A DNA stretch of 64,000 bases from Streptomyces sp. NBC_00448 (GCF_036014115.1 NZ_CP107913.1:4511001-4575000); one strand, 5' to 3'. Positions 43,223 to 52,812 are shown, counted from the stretch's first letter. The notes: generated from the sequence alone by a model not told the origin. A program made the numbers and translations.

Positions 43223-44860
43223 GTGCGGTTCAACGGACAACGCAGTGACAACGCATCCGAGGGCGCGCATCGGAACCCACCGCCCTGGCTCGCCGATGCC
43301 GTGCTCTACCAGATCTATCCGGCGACCTTCGCCGACTCCGACGGCGACGGCATCGGCGACCTGCGCGGGGTGCGGGAACGGCTGGACCACCTGGCCTGGC
43401 TCGGCGTCGACACGCTCTGGCTCAGCCCCTGCTTCGCCTCGCCCTTCGGTGACGGCGGCTACGACATCACCGACTACCTCACCGTCGACCCCCGTTACGG
43501 CACCAACGAGGACGCCGACGCGCTGATCGAGGCCGCCCGCGAGCGCGGGATGCGGATCATGCTCGACCTCGTCCCCGGGCACACCTCGCACCAGCACCCC
43601 TGGTTCCTGGAGGCCGTCGAGAACCCGGACGACCACCGCTACATCTGGTCCGACCGCCTCGCCTCCCCGGTGCGCGGCTGGATTCCCAACCACGCGACGC
43701 GCGGCGGCTACTACCTCGCGAACTTCTATCCCATCCAGCCCGCCCTGAACTTCGGCTACGCCCGGATGGACCCGGCCGAGCCGTGGCGGCAGCCGGTGAG
43801 CGCGGAGGGCCCCCAGGCCAACCGCGCCGCGCTGCGGGAGATCATGGGGTACTGGTTCGACCGCGGTGTCTCCGGCTTCCGCGTCGACATGGCCGCCTCG
43901 CTGGTCAAGGACGACCCCGGGCTCGTGGAGACCGGCCGGCTCTGGGCGGAGATGCGGGAGTGGATCGACCGGACCCACCCCGGGTGCATCCTGCTCTCCG
44001 AGTGGGGCGACCCCAAGACCGCCGTACCGGCCGGGTTCCACGCGGACTTCTTCCTGCACTTCACCGGGCAGGCGCTGCGCTCCCTGTGGGACAACGGCAC
44101 CGGCAGCCAGGGCGGGTGGGCCGACGGCCGGCCCTGCTACTTCGACCCCGAGGGCCGGGGCACGATGAGCACCTTCCTGGCCGCCTGGCGCGAGGCCGAC
44201 GAGGCGATCGACGGCGTCGGCCACGTCGCCCTGCCCACCGCCAACCACGACTTCTCCCGGCTGACCTGCGGCCCCCGCACCCGCGACATGGTCGCGCCCG
44301 CCTTCGCCTTCCTGCTCACCTGGCCGTCGCTGCCGGTCATCTACTACGGCGACGAGATCGGCATGCGGTACGTCCCCGGGCTGCCGGACAAGGAAGGCAG
44401 CCAGCTCGACGGCGAGGCGCGCCAGGGGTCCCGTACCCCGATGCAGTGGGACGGCTCCGCGAACGCCGGCTTCTCCACCGCGCCCCAGGACCGGCTCTAC
44501 CTGCCCGTCGACCCCGACGAGCAGCGGCCCACGGTGGCCGCCGCCCGGGCCGACGACGGCTCCCTGCTGCACCACGTCCAGCGGCTGATCGCGCTGCGCA
44601 AGGCGACGCCCGCCCTCGGCACCGGCGGCACGGTACGGGTGCTGCACCGCGACTACCCCTTCGTCTACCTGCGCGGCGACCGCCACCTCGTGGTGATCAA
44701 CGGGCGCCGCGAGCCCGCGACGGCCCCGTGGCCCGCCACCGGCCCCGCCCCCCGCCCGCTCGCCGTCCACGGCGTCGACGTGACCGCGTCCGGCATCCAG
44801 GCCGCGGGGTTCTCCTACGGCGTCTACGAACTCGCCCCGGACACGGTCCTGAACGTCTGA
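43223..44860 (+). CDS. GH13 alpha-glucosidase / alpha-amylase family enzyme
   Basis: A 545-residue intracellular GH13 hydrolase. PPWLADAVLYQIYPATFADS starts the barrel. GDLRGVRERLDHLAWLGVDT is typical of oligo-glucosidases and trehalose-synthase-like members. The nucleophile is D222 in GFRVDMA, the acid/base E260 in LLSEWGD, and the third acid D343 in TANHDFSR. No signal peptide is present, so it acts on imported sugar. The start is GTG 43223 with GAAAGGG eight bases upstream. A LacI-type operator sits just before it. The exact linkage specificity cannot be read from motifs. Confidence 0.9.
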   Translation: MRFNGQRSDNASEGAHRNPPPWLADAVLYQIYPATFADSDGDGIGDLRGVRERLDHLAWLGVDTLWLSPCFASPFGDGGYDITDYLTVDPRYGTNEDADALIEAARERGMRIMLDLVPGHTSHQHPWFLEAVENPDDHRYIWSDRLASPVRGWIPNHATRGGYYLANFYPIQPALNFGYARMDPAEPWRQPVSAEGPQANRAALREIMGYWFDRGVSGFRVDMAASLVKDDPGLVETGRLWAEMREWIDRTHPGCILLSEWGDPKTAVPAGFHADFFLHFTGQALRSLWDNGTGSQGGWADGRPCYFDPEGRGTMSTFLAAWREADEAIDGVGHVALPTANHDFSRLTCGPRTRDMVAPAFAFLLTWPSLPVIYYGDEIGMRYVPGLPDKEGSQLDGEARQGSRTPMQWDGSANAGFSTAPQDRLYLPVDPDEQRPTVAAARADDGSLLHHVQRLIALRKATPALGTGGTVRVLHRDYPFVYLRGDRHLVVINGRREPATAPWPATGPAPRPLAVHGVDVTASGIQAAGFSYGVYELAPDTVLNV

Positions 44861-44933
44861 GGGCCGCGGGGAAAGGGGAGTCGGCGTCCGGTACGACCCG
44901 GGCGCCGCTCCCGGGGCCGCCTGCCCGTATCCG

Positions 44934-46118
44934 CTACCCGCGCCGCTGCGCCGGCACGGACTCCCCGCAGCCGCAGCTCGCCCGCAGCAGCAGCGAGACC
45001 GGCAGCATCAGGGCGTGCGGCTCGCGCTGCGGTGCGCCGATGCGGTCCACGAGCAGCGCGACCGCCTCCTCGCCGATCCGCCGGCTGGGCTGGCGCACCG
45101 TGGTCAGCGGCGGGTGGGCCATCGCGCTGAGCGGGATGCCGTCGAACCCGGTCACCGCGATGTCCTCGGGAACGCGGATGCCGTGCGCGGAGAACTCCTC
45201 CAACGCCCCCACCGCCATCTGGTCGTTGGCCAGTATCAGCGCGTCGGGCAGCCCCGCCGCCCCGCGCGAACCGGACCGCGAACCGGACGTGGCGCCGGAC
45301 CCCGAACCGGACCCCGAACCGGAGCCCGACCCCGATCCGGCCCCTTCGACGAGCGCCCGCACGGCGTCCCGCCCGGCGACGCGCGTGAGGTCGCCGCGCC
45401 GGACCGGCTCGGGCGGCACCGGCAGGCCGGCCTCGCGGCAGGCGTCCTGGTACCCGAGGAAGCGCGCCTCGGCGTCGGGGGAGTCCGAGGGTCCGCCGAC
45501 GAACGCCAGCTCGGTCAGGCCGTGTTCCTCGATCAGATGGCGCGTCAGTTCCTTCTGCCCGCCGCGGTTGTCGACCTGGACGTTGTCGAGGTGGTCCAAC
45601 TCGGGCGGCCCGGCCAGCATGACCACCGGCATCCGGCGGGAGACCGTCTCCAGTTCCCTCGCGTCCACGGTCCGGGACATGACCGCGAAGCCGTCGACGT
45701 GTCCGGCCAGCGTGGCGACCAGGCTCGTCGGCCCGTCCCGCAGCGAGGCCGCGATCAGCAGGGCGTAGCCGCGGCTGCGGGCGGCGCGCTCCATGCCGCG
45801 GATGATGTGGTCGGCGTAGAGGGTGGCGGCGTTCTCGTCGCCGTCGCCCGGGGCGTCGCTCTCGGGGTCGGTGTAGTCGGGGAAGCACAGGCCGAGGATG
45901 CCGGTGTTCCGGCTGGCCAGCCCGCGGGCGCTGCCGCTGGGGACGTAGCCGAGGTCGCGGGCGGCGGCGAGCACCTTCTCGCGGGTGGGCGCGCGCACCG
46001 CGTCGGGCGAACGGTAGACCCGGGACACTGTGGCGATCGACACACTCGCGCGCTCGGCGACGTCGTAGACCGTCGGCGTACCGGTCGTGCCCGACGCCGG
46101 CTTCCGCGCAGTGGCCAC
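44934..46118 (-). CDS. LacI family transcriptional regulator
   Basis: A 394-residue repressor. The HTH TVYDVAERASVSIATVSRVY and hinge VRAPTREKVLAAARDLGYVP are canonical. The sugar-binding core follows, with HVDGFAVMSRTV and ALILANDQMAVGALEEFSAH. An unusual 24-residue Gly/Ser run (GSGSGSGS...) interrupts the C-lobe near residue 260, encoded by a 12-base repeat. The start is ATG 46118. Flanking genes are a GH13 glucosidase, converging from the left, and a divergent transporter operon. All three carry the same GTATGCGCATAC-type site, so this is most likely the local, self-controlled sugar-responsive repressor. Confidence 0.94.
   Translation of the reverse strand: MATARKPASGTTGTPTVYDVAERASVSIATVSRVYRSPDAVRAPTREKVLAAARDLGYVPSGSARGLASRNTGILGLCFPDYTDPESDAPGDGDENAATLYADHIIRGMERAARSRGYALLIAASLRDGPTSLVATLAGHVDGFAVMSRTVDARELETVSRRMPVVMLAGPPELDHLDNVQVDNRGGQKELTRHLIEEHGLTELAFVGGPSDSPDAEARFLGYQDACREAGLPVPPEPVRRGDLTRVAGRDAVRALVEGAGSGSGSGSGSGSGSGATSGSRSGSRGAAGLPDALILANDQMAVGALEEFSAHGIRVPEDIAVTGFDGIPLSAMAHPPLTTVRQPSRRIGEEAVALLVDRIGAPQREPHALMLPVSLLLRASCGCGESVPAQRRG
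45267..45342 (+). repeat. 12-base repeat (CCCGAACCGGAC) inside the LacI gene
   Basis: Several exact and near-exact units encode Gly-Ser dipeptides on the minus strand. They insert a flexible loop into the effector domain. Confidence 0.85.
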
Positions 46119-46160
46119 CTGATGCTCCTCTTCCGGTCAGCGTGTGCACGCCCGTTCCCC

Positions 46161-46172
46161 GTATGCGCATAC
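46161..46172. promoter_or_regulatory. LacI operator, regulator-proximal
   Basis: GTATGCGCATAC is a perfect 12-base palindrome 43 bases upstream of the lacI-type gene. It probably mediates autorepression. Confidence 0.8.
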
Positions 46173-46294
46173 ACGCAGGAACCACACCGTACCCTCCCCG
46201 GCCGCGCGTCGGCCGCCGGCACCGTCGCGGTGCGCTCGGCGCGGGCCCGGAGGTGGTCCGCAGTTCACAGTCCCGGAACCTTGCGGAAACGAAA

Positions 46295-46308
46295 TGTATG
46301 CGCATACA
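46295..46308. promoter_or_regulatory. LacI operator before the transporter operon
   Basis: TGTATGCGCATACA is a perfect 14-base palindrome 72 bases before the solute-binding protein gene. Confidence 0.82.
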
Positions 46309-46380
46309 GTGCGGAAAGCGCAGGACAGGAGCCTGCGCCCTCCCTACTCGGAGGGCCTCAAGGGAGAGGATCGCCCGACC

Positions 46381-48033
46381 ATGACGCGTGCCAGCGGGAG
46401 ACGGCTGAGGGCCGCCGCCGCTTTCGGGATCGCCGCCACACTCGTCGCCACCGGATGCTCGGTCTCCGTGAAGTCCGGCACCTCGAATGTCGGCCCGACC
46501 ACCCTGCTGGTCGGGGGTGCCGACAGCGGCACGCCGGCCCTCTTCCGGAACTTCAACCCGTTCTCGCCGAACAAGCGCAACCTGACGACGTGGATGTACG
46601 AGCCGCTGGAGGTCGTCAACAACCTCGACGGCAAGGAGACGCCCTTCCTGGCCACCGGCTACACCCAGCCGAACGCCAGGACCGTCGACTTCCACATCCG
46701 GCAGGGCGTGCGCTGGTCGGACGGCAAGGCGTTCACGGCGGCCGACGTGGCCTACACCTTCGAGCTGCTGCGCAGCCACCCCGCGCTGGACACCGGCGGC
46801 GTCTGGCAGCACATCGCCTCGCTGTCGGTCAGCGGCGACCACGTGGTGTTCCACCTGAAGAACGCCGACGTCCCCGCGGCGAAGGTCATCGAGGCGACCC
46901 TCATCGTGCCGGAGCACATCTGGCGCGGGGTCAAGAACCCGGTGACGTACACCGATCCGAACCCCGTGGTCACCGGCCCGTACACGCTGGCCCGCTTCAC
47001 GCCCAACCAGTACACCCTGGAGAAGAACGACAGCTACTGGCAGGCCGACAAGGTCTCCGTCCAGAAGGTCGTCGTGCCGGGCTCCAGCCCGGACCTGGCC
47101 ATCGCCACCCAGGGCTACGACTGGGCGTACTCCTTCTTCCCGAACGTGGACAACACCTGGGTGAAGGCGGACAAGCAGCACCACAGCTACTGGTTCCCGC
47201 CGGGCGGCATCGTCGGGCTGCTGCCCAACCTCACCAAGGCGCCGTTCGACAACCTCGACTTCCGCACCGGCCTGTCGCTGGCGCTGGACCGCCAGCAGAT
47301 CGCCGACAAGGCGGAGCAGGGCTATGTGAAGGCGGCCAGCCAGACCGGCCTGCTGCTGCCCAACGAGAAGGCGTCGCTCAACACCGCCATCCCGAACCAG
47401 GGGATGGTGGCGCAGAACACCTCGGCCGCGCTCGCCGCCTTCGCCAAGGCCGGCTACACCCGGCGCGGCGGCAAACTCGTGAACAGCGCGGGCAAGCCGC
47501 TGAGCGTCAACCTCACGGTGCCGGACGGCTGGGCGGACTGGATGCAGGGCGCGCAGGAGATCATCCAGCAGCTCCGCGCGGTCGGGATCACCGTCAAGCT
47601 CGACAAGCCGCAGCCCGCGGCCTACCAGCAGTCCCTGCAGAACGGCGACTTCGACCTGGCACTGGGCACCGTCGGCGGCTCCGGGTCGCTCTACCAGGAC
47701 TACAACAACCTGCTGAACTCGGCCTTCAAGAAGCCGGTGGGCACCTCCACCGCGTCGAACTACGAACGCTACGGCGACCCGGCGACCGACGCGCTGCTGG
47801 AACGGTTCAAGACCACCACCGACCCGGCCGAGCAGAAGCGCCTCGCCGACCAGCTGCAGAGCGTGGTGTACCGGCAGTTGCCGGAGATCTCGCTCTTCTA
47901 CGGCGGCCTGTGGGGCCTTTCCAGCGACAAGAAGTTCACGGGCTGGCCCAGCCCGCAGAATCCGTATGCGTCCTTGATGACCTGGGGTTCCACCCCGCTT
48001 CTGGTGATGACGCATCTGCGGTTGGCGCAGTAG
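46381..48033 (+). CDS. ABC transporter solute-binding lipoprotein, family 5
   Basis: A 550-residue lipoprotein (lipobox LVATGC near residue 26) of the SBP_bac_5 (Opp/Dpp) family. Hallmarks are TWMYEPLEVVNNLDGKETPF, VDFHIRQGVRWSDGKAFTAA followed by DVAYTFEL, and FDNLDFRTGLSLALDRQQIA. GGGAGAGG precedes ATG 46381 by 13 bases. Family members bind peptides, nickel or oligosaccharides. The LacI operator and the GH1 and GH13 neighbours favour a beta- or mixed-linked oligosaccharide here. It is the first gene of a five- or six-gene operon. Confidence 0.92.
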   Translation: MTRASGRRLRAAAAFGIAATLVATGCSVSVKSGTSNVGPTTLLVGGADSGTPALFRNFNPFSPNKRNLTTWMYEPLEVVNNLDGKETPFLATGYTQPNARTVDFHIRQGVRWSDGKAFTAADVAYTFELLRSHPALDTGGVWQHIASLSVSGDHVVFHLKNADVPAAKVIEATLIVPEHIWRGVKNPVTYTDPNPVVTGPYTLARFTPNQYTLEKNDSYWQADKVSVQKVVVPGSSPDLAIATQGYDWAYSFFPNVDNTWVKADKQHHSYWFPPGGIVGLLPNLTKAPFDNLDFRTGLSLALDRQQIADKAEQGYVKAASQTGLLLPNEKASLNTAIPNQGMVAQNTSAALAAFAKAGYTRRGGKLVNSAGKPLSVNLTVPDGWADWMQGAQEIIQQLRAVGITVKLDKPQPAAYQQSLQNGDFDLALGTVGGSGSLYQDYNNLLNSAFKKPVGTSTASNYERYGDPATDALLERFKTTTDPAEQKRLADQLQSVVYRQLPEISLFYGGLWGLSSDKKFTGWPSPQNPYASLMTWGSTPLLVMTHLRLAQ

Positions 48034-48064
48034 GCGACCGCGGAAGGGACGAGGAGAACCCCTC

Positions 48065-49045
48065 ATGCGCTACATCCTGCGCAAGTTCGGGCTGCTGCTG
48101 CTCACCATGTGGGCGGCGGTCACGCTCAACTACGCGCTTCCCCGGCTGATGCCGGGCTCGCCGGCCGACGCGGCCGTCGCGAAGCTCTCGCAGAACGGCC
48201 CGGTGTCACCGTCCACCCGGGCCGCGATCGAGGCCCAACTGGGCGTGCCCAGCGGCAGTTGGTGGCACCAGTACGTGGAGTACCTGAACACCGTGGTCCA
48301 TCTGCGGTTCGGGGTGTCCTACACCTTCTTCCCGCAGTCGGTCTCCGGCATGGTGGGCCAGGCACTGCCCTGGACCCTGGTGATGGTCGGCCTGGTGACC
48401 GTGCTGGCCTTCGTCGTCGGCTCGCTGATCGGCGTGGCCGCGGCGTGGAAGCGGGGCACCTGGCTGGACTCGCTGCCCACCCTGTCCGGCGCGTTCCTCG
48501 CGGCGTTCCCCTACTTCTGGACCGCGCTGCTGCTGGTCTTCTTCGTCGGCTACGTCTTCGGCTGGTTCCCGACCTCTGGGGCGTACTCCGCGGACGCGGT
48601 GCCGAACTTCTCGCTGGACTTCCTCGGCGACTCGCTCTACCACGCGGTGCTGCCGGCGCTGACGATCCTGCTGACCTCGCTCGGCGGCTGGATACTCGGC
48701 ATGCGCAACACGATGATCGGCACCATCGGCGAGGACTACGTGACCTTCGCCGAGGCCAACGGCCTGCGCGGGCGCACCGTCGCCCTGCGCTACGCGGCCC
48801 GCAACGCGCTGCTGCCCAACCTCACCGGCTTCGGCATGGCGCTGGGCGGCGTGGTCGGCGGTTCGCTGCTGGTCGAGCAGGTCTTCAACTACCCCGGTGT
48901 CGGCCATCTGCTGTACAGCGCGGTGACCAACCACGACTACCCGCTGATGCAGGCGCTCTTCCTGATGATCACGGTGTGCGTGCTGGTCGCGAACTTCATC
49001 GTGGATGTCCTCTACGGCGTCCTCGACCCCCGGACCAGGCGGTGA
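48065..49045 (+). CDS. ABC transporter permease, DppB-like
   Basis: A 326-residue inner-membrane permease with six predicted helices. The N-terminus MRYILRKFGLLLLTMWAAVT is typical of DppB/OppB. The EAA loop for contact with the ATPase is AEANGLRGRTVALRYAARNA. RBS GAGGAG lies eight bases before ATG 48065. The stop overlaps the GTG of the next permease. Confidence 0.94.
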   Translation: MRYILRKFGLLLLTMWAAVTLNYALPRLMPGSPADAAVAKLSQNGPVSPSTRAAIEAQLGVPSGSWWHQYVEYLNTVVHLRFGVSYTFFPQSVSGMVGQALPWTLVMVGLVTVLAFVVGSLIGVAAAWKRGTWLDSLPTLSGAFLAAFPYFWTALLLVFFVGYVFGWFPTSGAYSADAVPNFSLDFLGDSLYHAVLPALTILLTSLGGWILGMRNTMIGTIGEDYVTFAEANGLRGRTVALRYAARNALLPNLTGFGMALGGVVGGSLLVEQVFNYPGVGHLLYSAVTNHDYPLMQALFLMITVCVLVANFIVDVLYGVLDPRTRR

Positions 49046-50019
49046 CCGAGATGACTTCCCCTACTGCGACCCCGCCGAACCCGCCGTCCACGCCGACCGC
49101 TTCGGCCTCACCGGCCGCCATGGCGCCCGCGGCGCCGTCGAGCTCGGCAGTGGTGCGCGCGCTCCAGGTCTTCGGCCGCTCGTTCGGCACGGTGTGGAGC
49201 AACGGCAAGGCCCGGGTGGGCCTGGTGATCCTCGCGGTCTTCGTCCTGGTGGCGATCTTCGCGCCGCTCATCGCGCCGTACTCCCCGCACGCGAACAACT
49301 TCCCGCCCGACACCGGCGGCAGCTCCGCGCACCTGCTGGGCACCACCGGCGCCGGCGAGGACGTGCTGTCCCAACTGCTCTACGGGGCACGGGTGTCGAT
49401 CGTGGTCGGCTTCGTCGCCGGCGGCCTGACCACGCTGGTCGCGGTGGCGGTCGGGCTGTCCTGGGGCTATCTGCGAGGCTGGCTCGGCGACGTGGTCAAC
49501 TTCGTCGTCAACCTCTTCCTGGTGGTCCCCGGCCTGCCGTTGATGATCATCATCGCCGCCTACCTGCAGAACGGCGGGCTGAAGATGATCGTGCTGGTGG
49601 TCGTGATCACCGGCTGGGCCTGGGGAGCGCGGGTGCTGCGGGCGCAGACCCAGTCGCTGCGCAGCCGGGACTTCGTCACCGCGGCGCTGTTCAGCGGCGA
49701 GAGCGCGACCCGGGTGGTGTTCCGGGAGATCCTGCCCAACATGACCTCGATGATCGCCGGCTCCTTCTTCGGCGCGGCCACCGCGGCGGTGCTGGCGGAG
49801 TCCGGGCTGTCCTTCCTCGGGCTCGGCGACCCCTTCACGGTCAGCTGGGGCTCGATGCTCTACTGGGCGCAGAACTCCAACGCCCTCCTCACCGGCCAGT
49901 GGATTCTGCTCTTCGCCCCAGGGCTGTGCGTCGCGCTGCTGGCCACCGCGATGACCCTGGTCAACTTCGGTGTCGACGGGCTGAGCAACCCGCGGCTGCG
50001 GGAAGGGAACGGACGATGA
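49042..50019 (+). CDS. ABC transporter permease, DppC-like
   Basis: A 325-residue permease. GTG 49042 overlaps the preceding stop (GTGA) and is preferred over ATG 49051. A Pro/Ala/Ser-rich cytosolic tail of about 35 residues precedes the first helix (VGLVILAVFVLVAIFAPLIA). LLGTTGAGEDVLSQLLYGAR is the classic DppC segment. The EAA loop is TAALFSGESATRVVFREILP. The C-terminus reads NFGVDGLSNPRLR, as in OppC. The stop overlaps the ATPase start (ATGA). Confidence 0.93.
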   Translation: MTEMTSPTATPPNPPSTPTASASPAAMAPAAPSSSAVVRALQVFGRSFGTVWSNGKARVGLVILAVFVLVAIFAPLIAPYSPHANNFPPDTGGSSAHLLGTTGAGEDVLSQLLYGARVSIVVGFVAGGLTTLVAVAVGLSWGYLRGWLGDVVNFVVNLFLVVPGLPLMIIIAAYLQNGGLKMIVLVVVITGWAWGARVLRAQTQSLRSRDFVTAALFSGESATRVVFREILPNMTSMIAGSFFGAATAAVLAESGLSFLGLGDPFTVSWGSMLYWAQNSNALLTGQWILLFAPGLCVALLATAMTLVNFGVDGLSNPRLREGNGR

Positions 50020-51806
50020 GCCTGCTCGACGTCAGGAACCTCAGCATCGTCTACGAGCCGCGCGGCGCCGAGCCGACCACCGCGGTCAAGGACGCCTCCT
50101 TCTGCCTGGAGGAGGGCGAGTTCGTCGGCCTGGTCGGCGAGTCCGGATCGGGGAAGTCCACGCTGGGCTTCGCGCTGACCCGGCTGGCCAAGCCGCCGGC
50201 GCGGATCTCCGAGGGCCGCATCCTCTTCGACGGCACGGACATCGCCGGGCTCGACACCGAGCAGGTGCGGGTGCAGCGGCGCGGCGGCTTCGCCATGGTC
50301 CTGCAGTCCGGGATGAACGCGCTCAACCCGGTACGCACCATCGGTCACCACTTCGGCGACGTCTTCGCCGCCCACGGCCATGTGCCGCGGCCCCGGCGGC
50401 GCGGCCGGGCGGTGGAGTTGCTGGAGAAGGTCGAGCTGACCGGGTCCGTCCTCGACCGCTACCCGGGAGAGCTGTCCGGCGGCATGCGGCAGCGCGTCTC
50501 GATCGCGCTCGCGCTCTCCCTCGAACCGCGGATGATGGTCTTCGACGAGCCCACCACGGCGCTGGACGTGATGGTCCAGCACGCGGTGATGCGCACCATC
50601 CGGGAACTGCAGGAGAGCGAGGGCTTCACCGCGGTCCTGATCAGCCACGACCTGGGTGTGGTGCTGGAGTCCACGGCCCGGGTGATGGTGATGAAGGACG
50701 GGGTCATCGTGGAGGACGCCCCCTCCCGGGAGATCTTCCAGCGACCCCGGCACCCGTACACGCAGACGCTGCTCGGCCACTACGCCGACCCGCGCGCGGA
50801 AGTCGTGGAGCTGCCGGGGTTGCCGGCGGTGGAGCCGATGAAGACGACGGAGCCGACTACGGCTACGGCTACGGCTACGGACGACGCCTCGCCGGCCGCC
50901 GCCGGGAGCCGTGGCCACGCGGCCGGTCGCTCCTCCGGCCAGGCGGGCGGGCACGCGGGCGGTCGTACCGGGACCCGGGCGGCCGCACAGGACGCCGTCG
51001 TCGTGGCGGACGTCAGCCGCGTCTACCCCGGGCGGCGGCGCGGGGACGCCCCGGTCACCGCCGTGGAAGGGGTCTCCTTCCGGCTGGAGCCGGGCGAGTC
51101 GATGGCCCTGGTCGGCCAGAGCGGATCGGGGAAGTCCACCCTGGCCAAGCTGATCACCGGGGTGGAGCAGCCCAGCAGCGGCACCGTCTCCTTCGGCGAG
51201 CTGCGGGTGGACCGGCTGCGCCGCCGGCAACTGCACAAGCTGCACGCCGACGTCCAGATGGTCTTCCAGGACCCGTACGCCGCGCTCAACCCGCTGCACA
51301 CGGTCGAGTACACGCTCACCCGGCCGGTGGTGAACTTCACCGGGCGCAAGGGGGCGGAAGCCAGGAAGCGGGTGCTCGAACTCCTGGAGATCGTCGGGTT
51401 GACCCCGGTCGAGCAGTTCGCGGCGCGGCTGCCGCACGAGTTGTCCGGTGGACAGCGCCAACGTGTCGTCATCGCCCGCGCGTTGGCGAGCGACCCGCAG
51501 GTGCTGATCGCCGACGAGCCGGTCTCCATGCTCGACGTCTCGCTGCGGGCCGGCGTGCTGGCCCTGCTGCGCGACCTGCGCAGCGACTTCGGCGTCTCCC
51601 TGCTCTACATCACCCATGACCTGCTGTCCGCGCGGATGGTGACCGACAAGATCATGGTGCTCCACCAGGGCCGGGTGGTGGAGTCGGGGCCGACCGTCCA
51701 GGTGCTGCGCTTCCCCGAGCACGACTACACGACCCGGCTGCTGGACTCCATCCCGCAGCCCGCGCGCCGGTTCGCGGCCGCCGGACCCGACGAGGGCGCG
51801 GCATGA
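50016..51806 (+). CDS. ABC transporter ATPase with two fused nucleotide-binding domains
   Basis: A 596-residue chain joining DppD- and DppF-like ATPases, which are usually separate proteins. Domain 1 has Walker A GESGSGKST at about 41, signature LSGGMRQR near 152 and Walker B MMVFDEPTTALD. It ends with the oligopeptide-type tail RPRHPYTQTLL. A low-complexity linker of about 70 residues (Thr/Ala, then Gly/Arg/Ser) follows, partly from a GGCTAC repeat. Domain 2 has Walker A GQSGSGKST near 368, LSGGQRQR near 475 and VLIADEPVSMLD. ATG 50016 overlaps the permease stop; its own stop overlaps the next gene. Confidence 0.94.
   Translation: MSLLDVRNLSIVYEPRGAEPTTAVKDASFCLEEGEFVGLVGESGSGKSTLGFALTRLAKPPARISEGRILFDGTDIAGLDTEQVRVQRRGGFAMVLQSGMNALNPVRTIGHHFGDVFAAHGHVPRPRRRGRAVELLEKVELTGSVLDRYPGELSGGMRQRVSIALALSLEPRMMVFDEPTTALDVMVQHAVMRTIRELQESEGFTAVLISHDLGVVLESTARVMVMKDGVIVEDAPSREIFQRPRHPYTQTLLGHYADPRAEVVELPGLPAVEPMKTTEPTTATATATDDASPAAAGSRGHAAGRSSGQAGGHAGGRTGTRAAAQDAVVVADVSRVYPGRRRGDAPVTAVEGVSFRLEPGESMALVGQSGSGKSTLAKLITGVEQPSSGTVSFGELRVDRLRRRQLHKLHADVQMVFQDPYAALNPLHTVEYTLTRPVVNFTGRKGAEARKRVLELLEIVGLTPVEQFAARLPHELSGGQRQRVVIARALASDPQVLIADEPVSMLDVSLRAGVLALLRDLRSDFGVSLLYITHDLLSARMVTDKIMVLHQGRVVESGPTVQVLRFPEHDYTTRLLDSIPQPARRFAAAGPDEGAA
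50855..50880 (+). repeat. GGCTAC hexamer repeat in the ATPase linker
   Basis: Three exact copies, preceded by the near-copy GACTAC, encode Thr-Ala dipeptides between the two ATPase domains. Confidence 0.8.
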
Positions 51807-52792
51807 GCGGGCGCGGCGGCGTGAGCGGGGGCACGGGCGTGGCCGGGACCGGCGGCGCCGGCGCGGACGCGCGGGCGCGGGCCCGGACCGAGGCGGCGCA
51901 ACGCGTCCGGCCGGGGCGGCGGTTCAGCGTGCTTCCGGTGCCGGCCTCCATCGAGATCCTCGAACTGGACGTTCCGGTAGGGCCGTTGACCGCCTTCCGG
52001 GCGCTCCCCCAGGGCCGTCCCGGCGCGCCCGTGCGCGGCACCGCGCTGCTGGTCCCGGGCTTCACCGGCTCCAAGGAGGACTTCGTCCCGCTGCTGCCGC
52101 TGCTCGCCGAACGCGGCTTCGACGCCTGGGCGTTCAGCCAGCGCGGGCAGGGCGACTCGGCGGCGCCGGCCGGCGAGGAGCGCTACACGCTGGACGCCTT
52201 CTCCGGTGACGTGCTCCATGTCGCCTCGCTCGTCGCCCAGTTGACGGGCCGGCAACGGGCCCATCTGGTGGGCCACAGCTTCGGCGGCACCGTGGCCCGG
52301 GCGGCCGCGGTCAGCGGCGGCCGGGAGGCGTTCGAGGACCTGACCATGCTCTGCTCGGGTCCGCACGGCTGGCCGGGCCGCAAGGCACCCGAAGAGGCGA
52401 AGCTGCGCGGGGCCGCGAAGCGGATCGACCTGTGGACCCTCGACCGGCCCGAAGCGGCCAGGACCGCACGGCGCGACCCCGACCGGCTCGGCGCGGGCGA
52501 AAGGTTCCTCCGCGAGCGCTCGATGCGCACCAGCGTGGACAGCCTGCTGGGAGCCATCGACATCCTCGCCGACCCGGCCGACTCCACACCCGAGTTGGCC
52601 GTCACCGCGCTGCCCGTCCTGGTCGCCCACGGCGCGCACGACGACGCCTGGCCGCAGGAGTGGCAGCGCACGATGGCCGAACGCCTCGGCGCCCGCTACG
52701 AGGTCATCGCCGGCGCCGGCCACCTTCCCAACCAGGAGAACCCGGTCGCCACCGCGGACCTGCTCTCCGACTTCTGGTCGCGCACCAGCTGA
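51803..52792 (+). CDS. Alpha/beta hydrolase
   Basis: A 329-residue hydrolase. The nucleophile elbow is VGHSFGG (S159). LLVPGFTGSKEDFVPLLPLL holds the oxyanion strand. Late D and H lie in LVAHGAHDDAWP and VIAGAGHLPNQ. A Gly/Ala-rich N-terminal 35 residues looks disordered. ATG 51803 overlaps the ATPase stop, so the gene is transcribed with the transporter. It might deacylate imported glycosides, but nothing in the sequence fixes the substrate. Confidence 0.88.
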   Translation: MSGRGGVSGGTGVAGTGGAGADARARARTEAAQRVRPGRRFSVLPVPASIEILELDVPVGPLTAFRALPQGRPGAPVRGTALLVPGFTGSKEDFVPLLPLLAERGFDAWAFSQRGQGDSAAPAGEERYTLDAFSGDVLHVASLVAQLTGRQRAHLVGHSFGGTVARAAAVSGGREAFEDLTMLCSGPHGWPGRKAPEEAKLRGAAKRIDLWTLDRPEAARTARRDPDRLGAGERFLRERSMRTSVDSLLGAIDILADPADSTPELAVTALPVLVAHGAHDDAWPQEWQRTMAERLGARYEVIAGAGHLPNQENPVATADLLSDFWSRTS

Positions 52793-52812
52793 CCGGTCGT
52801 CACTTTTCTCAC

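Noticed and set aside
44824..48066. A 1080-codon minus-strand frame
   Set aside because: It is antisense to the solute-binding protein gene and overlaps the LacI gene in another frame; it has Arg/Gly-rich antisense composition typical of high-GC DNA.
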